From an uncultured Mediterranea sp. (GTDB lineage: Bacteria; Bacteroidota; Bacteroidia; Bacteroidales; Bacteroidaceae), in contig CAMGAL010000157.1 of assembly GCA_946007445.1 (NCBI GenBank), positions 1 to 5,492 on the forward strand: a stretch of 5,492 nt of DNA, given 5' to 3'. The translations under genes were made by a program, and so were the position numbers. The notes below the pieces were generated by a model that was given only the letters and a program-made list of their open reading frames with translations, did no database searches and was not told where the DNA came from. Of this stretch, positions 4,861-5,492 are shown piece after piece (position 1 is the stretch's first letter; every line of letters starts with the position of its first letter).

Positions 4861-5492
4861 ATTCTTCATTTACTTTGTCTTCTTCGATCACCAGGTTGTC
4901 GATGATGAAGTTCTGTCGTTCCATGGTGTTCTTGCCCATGTAGAACTCCAGCAGCTCCTTCACCAGGTCGGTCTTGCGCAGGCTGACCTGCTCCAGGCGG
5001 ATGTCCTTGCCGATGAAGTGGCGGAACTCGTCGGGCGAAATCTCGCCCAAGCCTTTGAATCGGGTGATTTCAGGATTGGGCCCCAAGTCGTCGATGGCCT
5101 TCAGCCGCTCCTCCTCGGTGTAGCAGTAGGCGGTGTTCTTCTTGTTGCGCACGCGGAACAGCGGTGTCTGGAGGATATAGACATGCCCTTTCTTGATAAG
5201 GTCGGGGAAGAACTGCAGGAAGAAGGTGATCATCAGCAGGCGGATGTGCATACCGTCCACATCGGCATCGGTGGCCACGATGACCTTGTTGTAGCGCAGT
5301 CCCTCCATGCCGTCTTCGATGTTGAGGGCTGCCTGCAGCAGGTTGAACTCCTCGTTCTCATAGACCACCTTCTTGGTCAGGCCGTAGCTGTTGAGGGGCT
5401 TTCCTCGCAGAGAGAAGACCGCCGGGGTGTTCACGTCGCGGCTCTTGGTGATGGAGCCGCTGGCCGAGTCGCCCTCGGTGATGAAGCTGCAG
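4859..5492 (-). CDS. parE: DNA topoisomerase IV subunit B, C-terminal 210 residues (partial, runs off right edge)
   Basis: This is the C-terminal part of the ATPase subunit of a type IIA topoisomerase, which with ParC separates daughter chromosomes. Reading in frame from the right edge, the visible part begins [20 protein letters not shown] and so includes the Toprim motif EGDSA. It continues with the [12 protein letters not shown] loop and the metal-binding VATDADVDG at about residues 56-64 of the fragment, then the conserved PLFRVRN and [13 protein letters not shown] segments near the C-terminus. [14 protein letters not shown] followed by FSLRGKPLN fits Bacteroidetes ParE better than GyrB, which typically has EGDSAGG and a different loop. 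The GTG at 5434 is internal, not a start: the frame is open to the edge and carries the Toprim core. It is the first visible gene of the parE-coaD-S41 protease run, with a stop 10 bp before coaD. The ATPase and transducer domains are outside the window. Confidence 0.95.
   Translation of the reverse strand, partial: CSFITEGDSASGSITKSRDVNTPAVFSLRGKPLNSYGLTKKVVYENEEFNLLQAALNIEDGMEGLRYNKVIVATDADVDGMHIRLLMITFFLQFFPDLIKKGHVYILQTPLFRVRNKKNTAYCYTEEERLKAIDDLGPNPEITRFKGLGEISPDEFRHFIGKDIRLEQVSLRKTDLVKELLEFYMGKNTMERQNFIIDNLVIEEDKVNEE

Noticed and set aside
4849..4869. An upstream ATG for coaD at 4869, adding seven residues.
   Set aside because: It would overlap parE, has no Shine-Dalgarno site, and places extra residues before the conserved first strand. 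The ATG at 4848 has AAGGA at the right distance.
5432..5434. A GTG that could be read as the start of a 191-residue protein.
   Set aside because: The same frame is open to the window edge and encodes the EGDSA Toprim core upstream, so the codon is an internal valine of ParE.
5487..5492. A CTGCAG (PstI) site exactly at the right end, hinting at a cloned restriction fragment.
   Set aside because: The six bases are normal ParE codons and the left end has no matching site, so coincidence is enough.

Overview
The window looks like a chromosomal fragment of a member of the Bacteroidales, most plausibly a GC-rich Prevotella/Bacteroides-type gut or oral anaerobe. Three things point there: the distinctive wording of the FrdC, FrdA, ParE and CoaD proteins, the near absence of Shine-Dalgarno sites in front of most genes, and several intergenic matches to the Bacteroidetes promoter consensus (TTTG, 19-21 bp, TAnnTTTG). 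No RNA gene, insertion sequence, CRISPR array, integrase or phage gene is visible. This is ordinary core-genome content, and I see no evidence for a new defence or mobile system.

Layout from left to right. Bases 1-207 hold the start of frdA (fumarate reductase flavoprotein), read leftwards and running off the left edge. Its last ~20 visible codons depart from the family in a way that suggests base-calling errors at a contig end. Bases 272-985 hold frdC, the di-heme membrane anchor and first gene of the same leftward frdCA(B) unit, with its own promoter at 1054-1085. Bases 1118-2032 hold an AraC-family regulator, also leftward. Bases 2131-2733 hold a rightward, exported PAP2-family phosphatase. 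The ~100 bp between these two divergent genes carry perfect, inverted TATCTTTG elements around a small dyad. The phosphatase gene then meets, tail to tail with an 8-bp gap, a leftward cluster that reads parE (right edge, partial), coaD, and an S41 C-terminal processing protease.

How the genes fit together. FrdC and FrdA belong to the quinol:fumarate reductase that ends the short anaerobic respiratory chain of these succinate producers. ParE, CoaD and the S41 protease form a tight co-directional housekeeping run (topoisomerase IV, coenzyme A synthesis, periplasmic proteolysis) with no obvious common pathway. The AraC regulator and the phosphatase share a compact divergent control region, so the phosphatase is the most obvious candidate target of the regulator. 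The points that most deserve a second look are the divergent promoter and its repeated CCCTATCTnTG-like boxes, the 16-bp tandem repeat directly in front of the protease start codon, the cysteine clusters in FrdC and in the regulator, and the suspicious left end.
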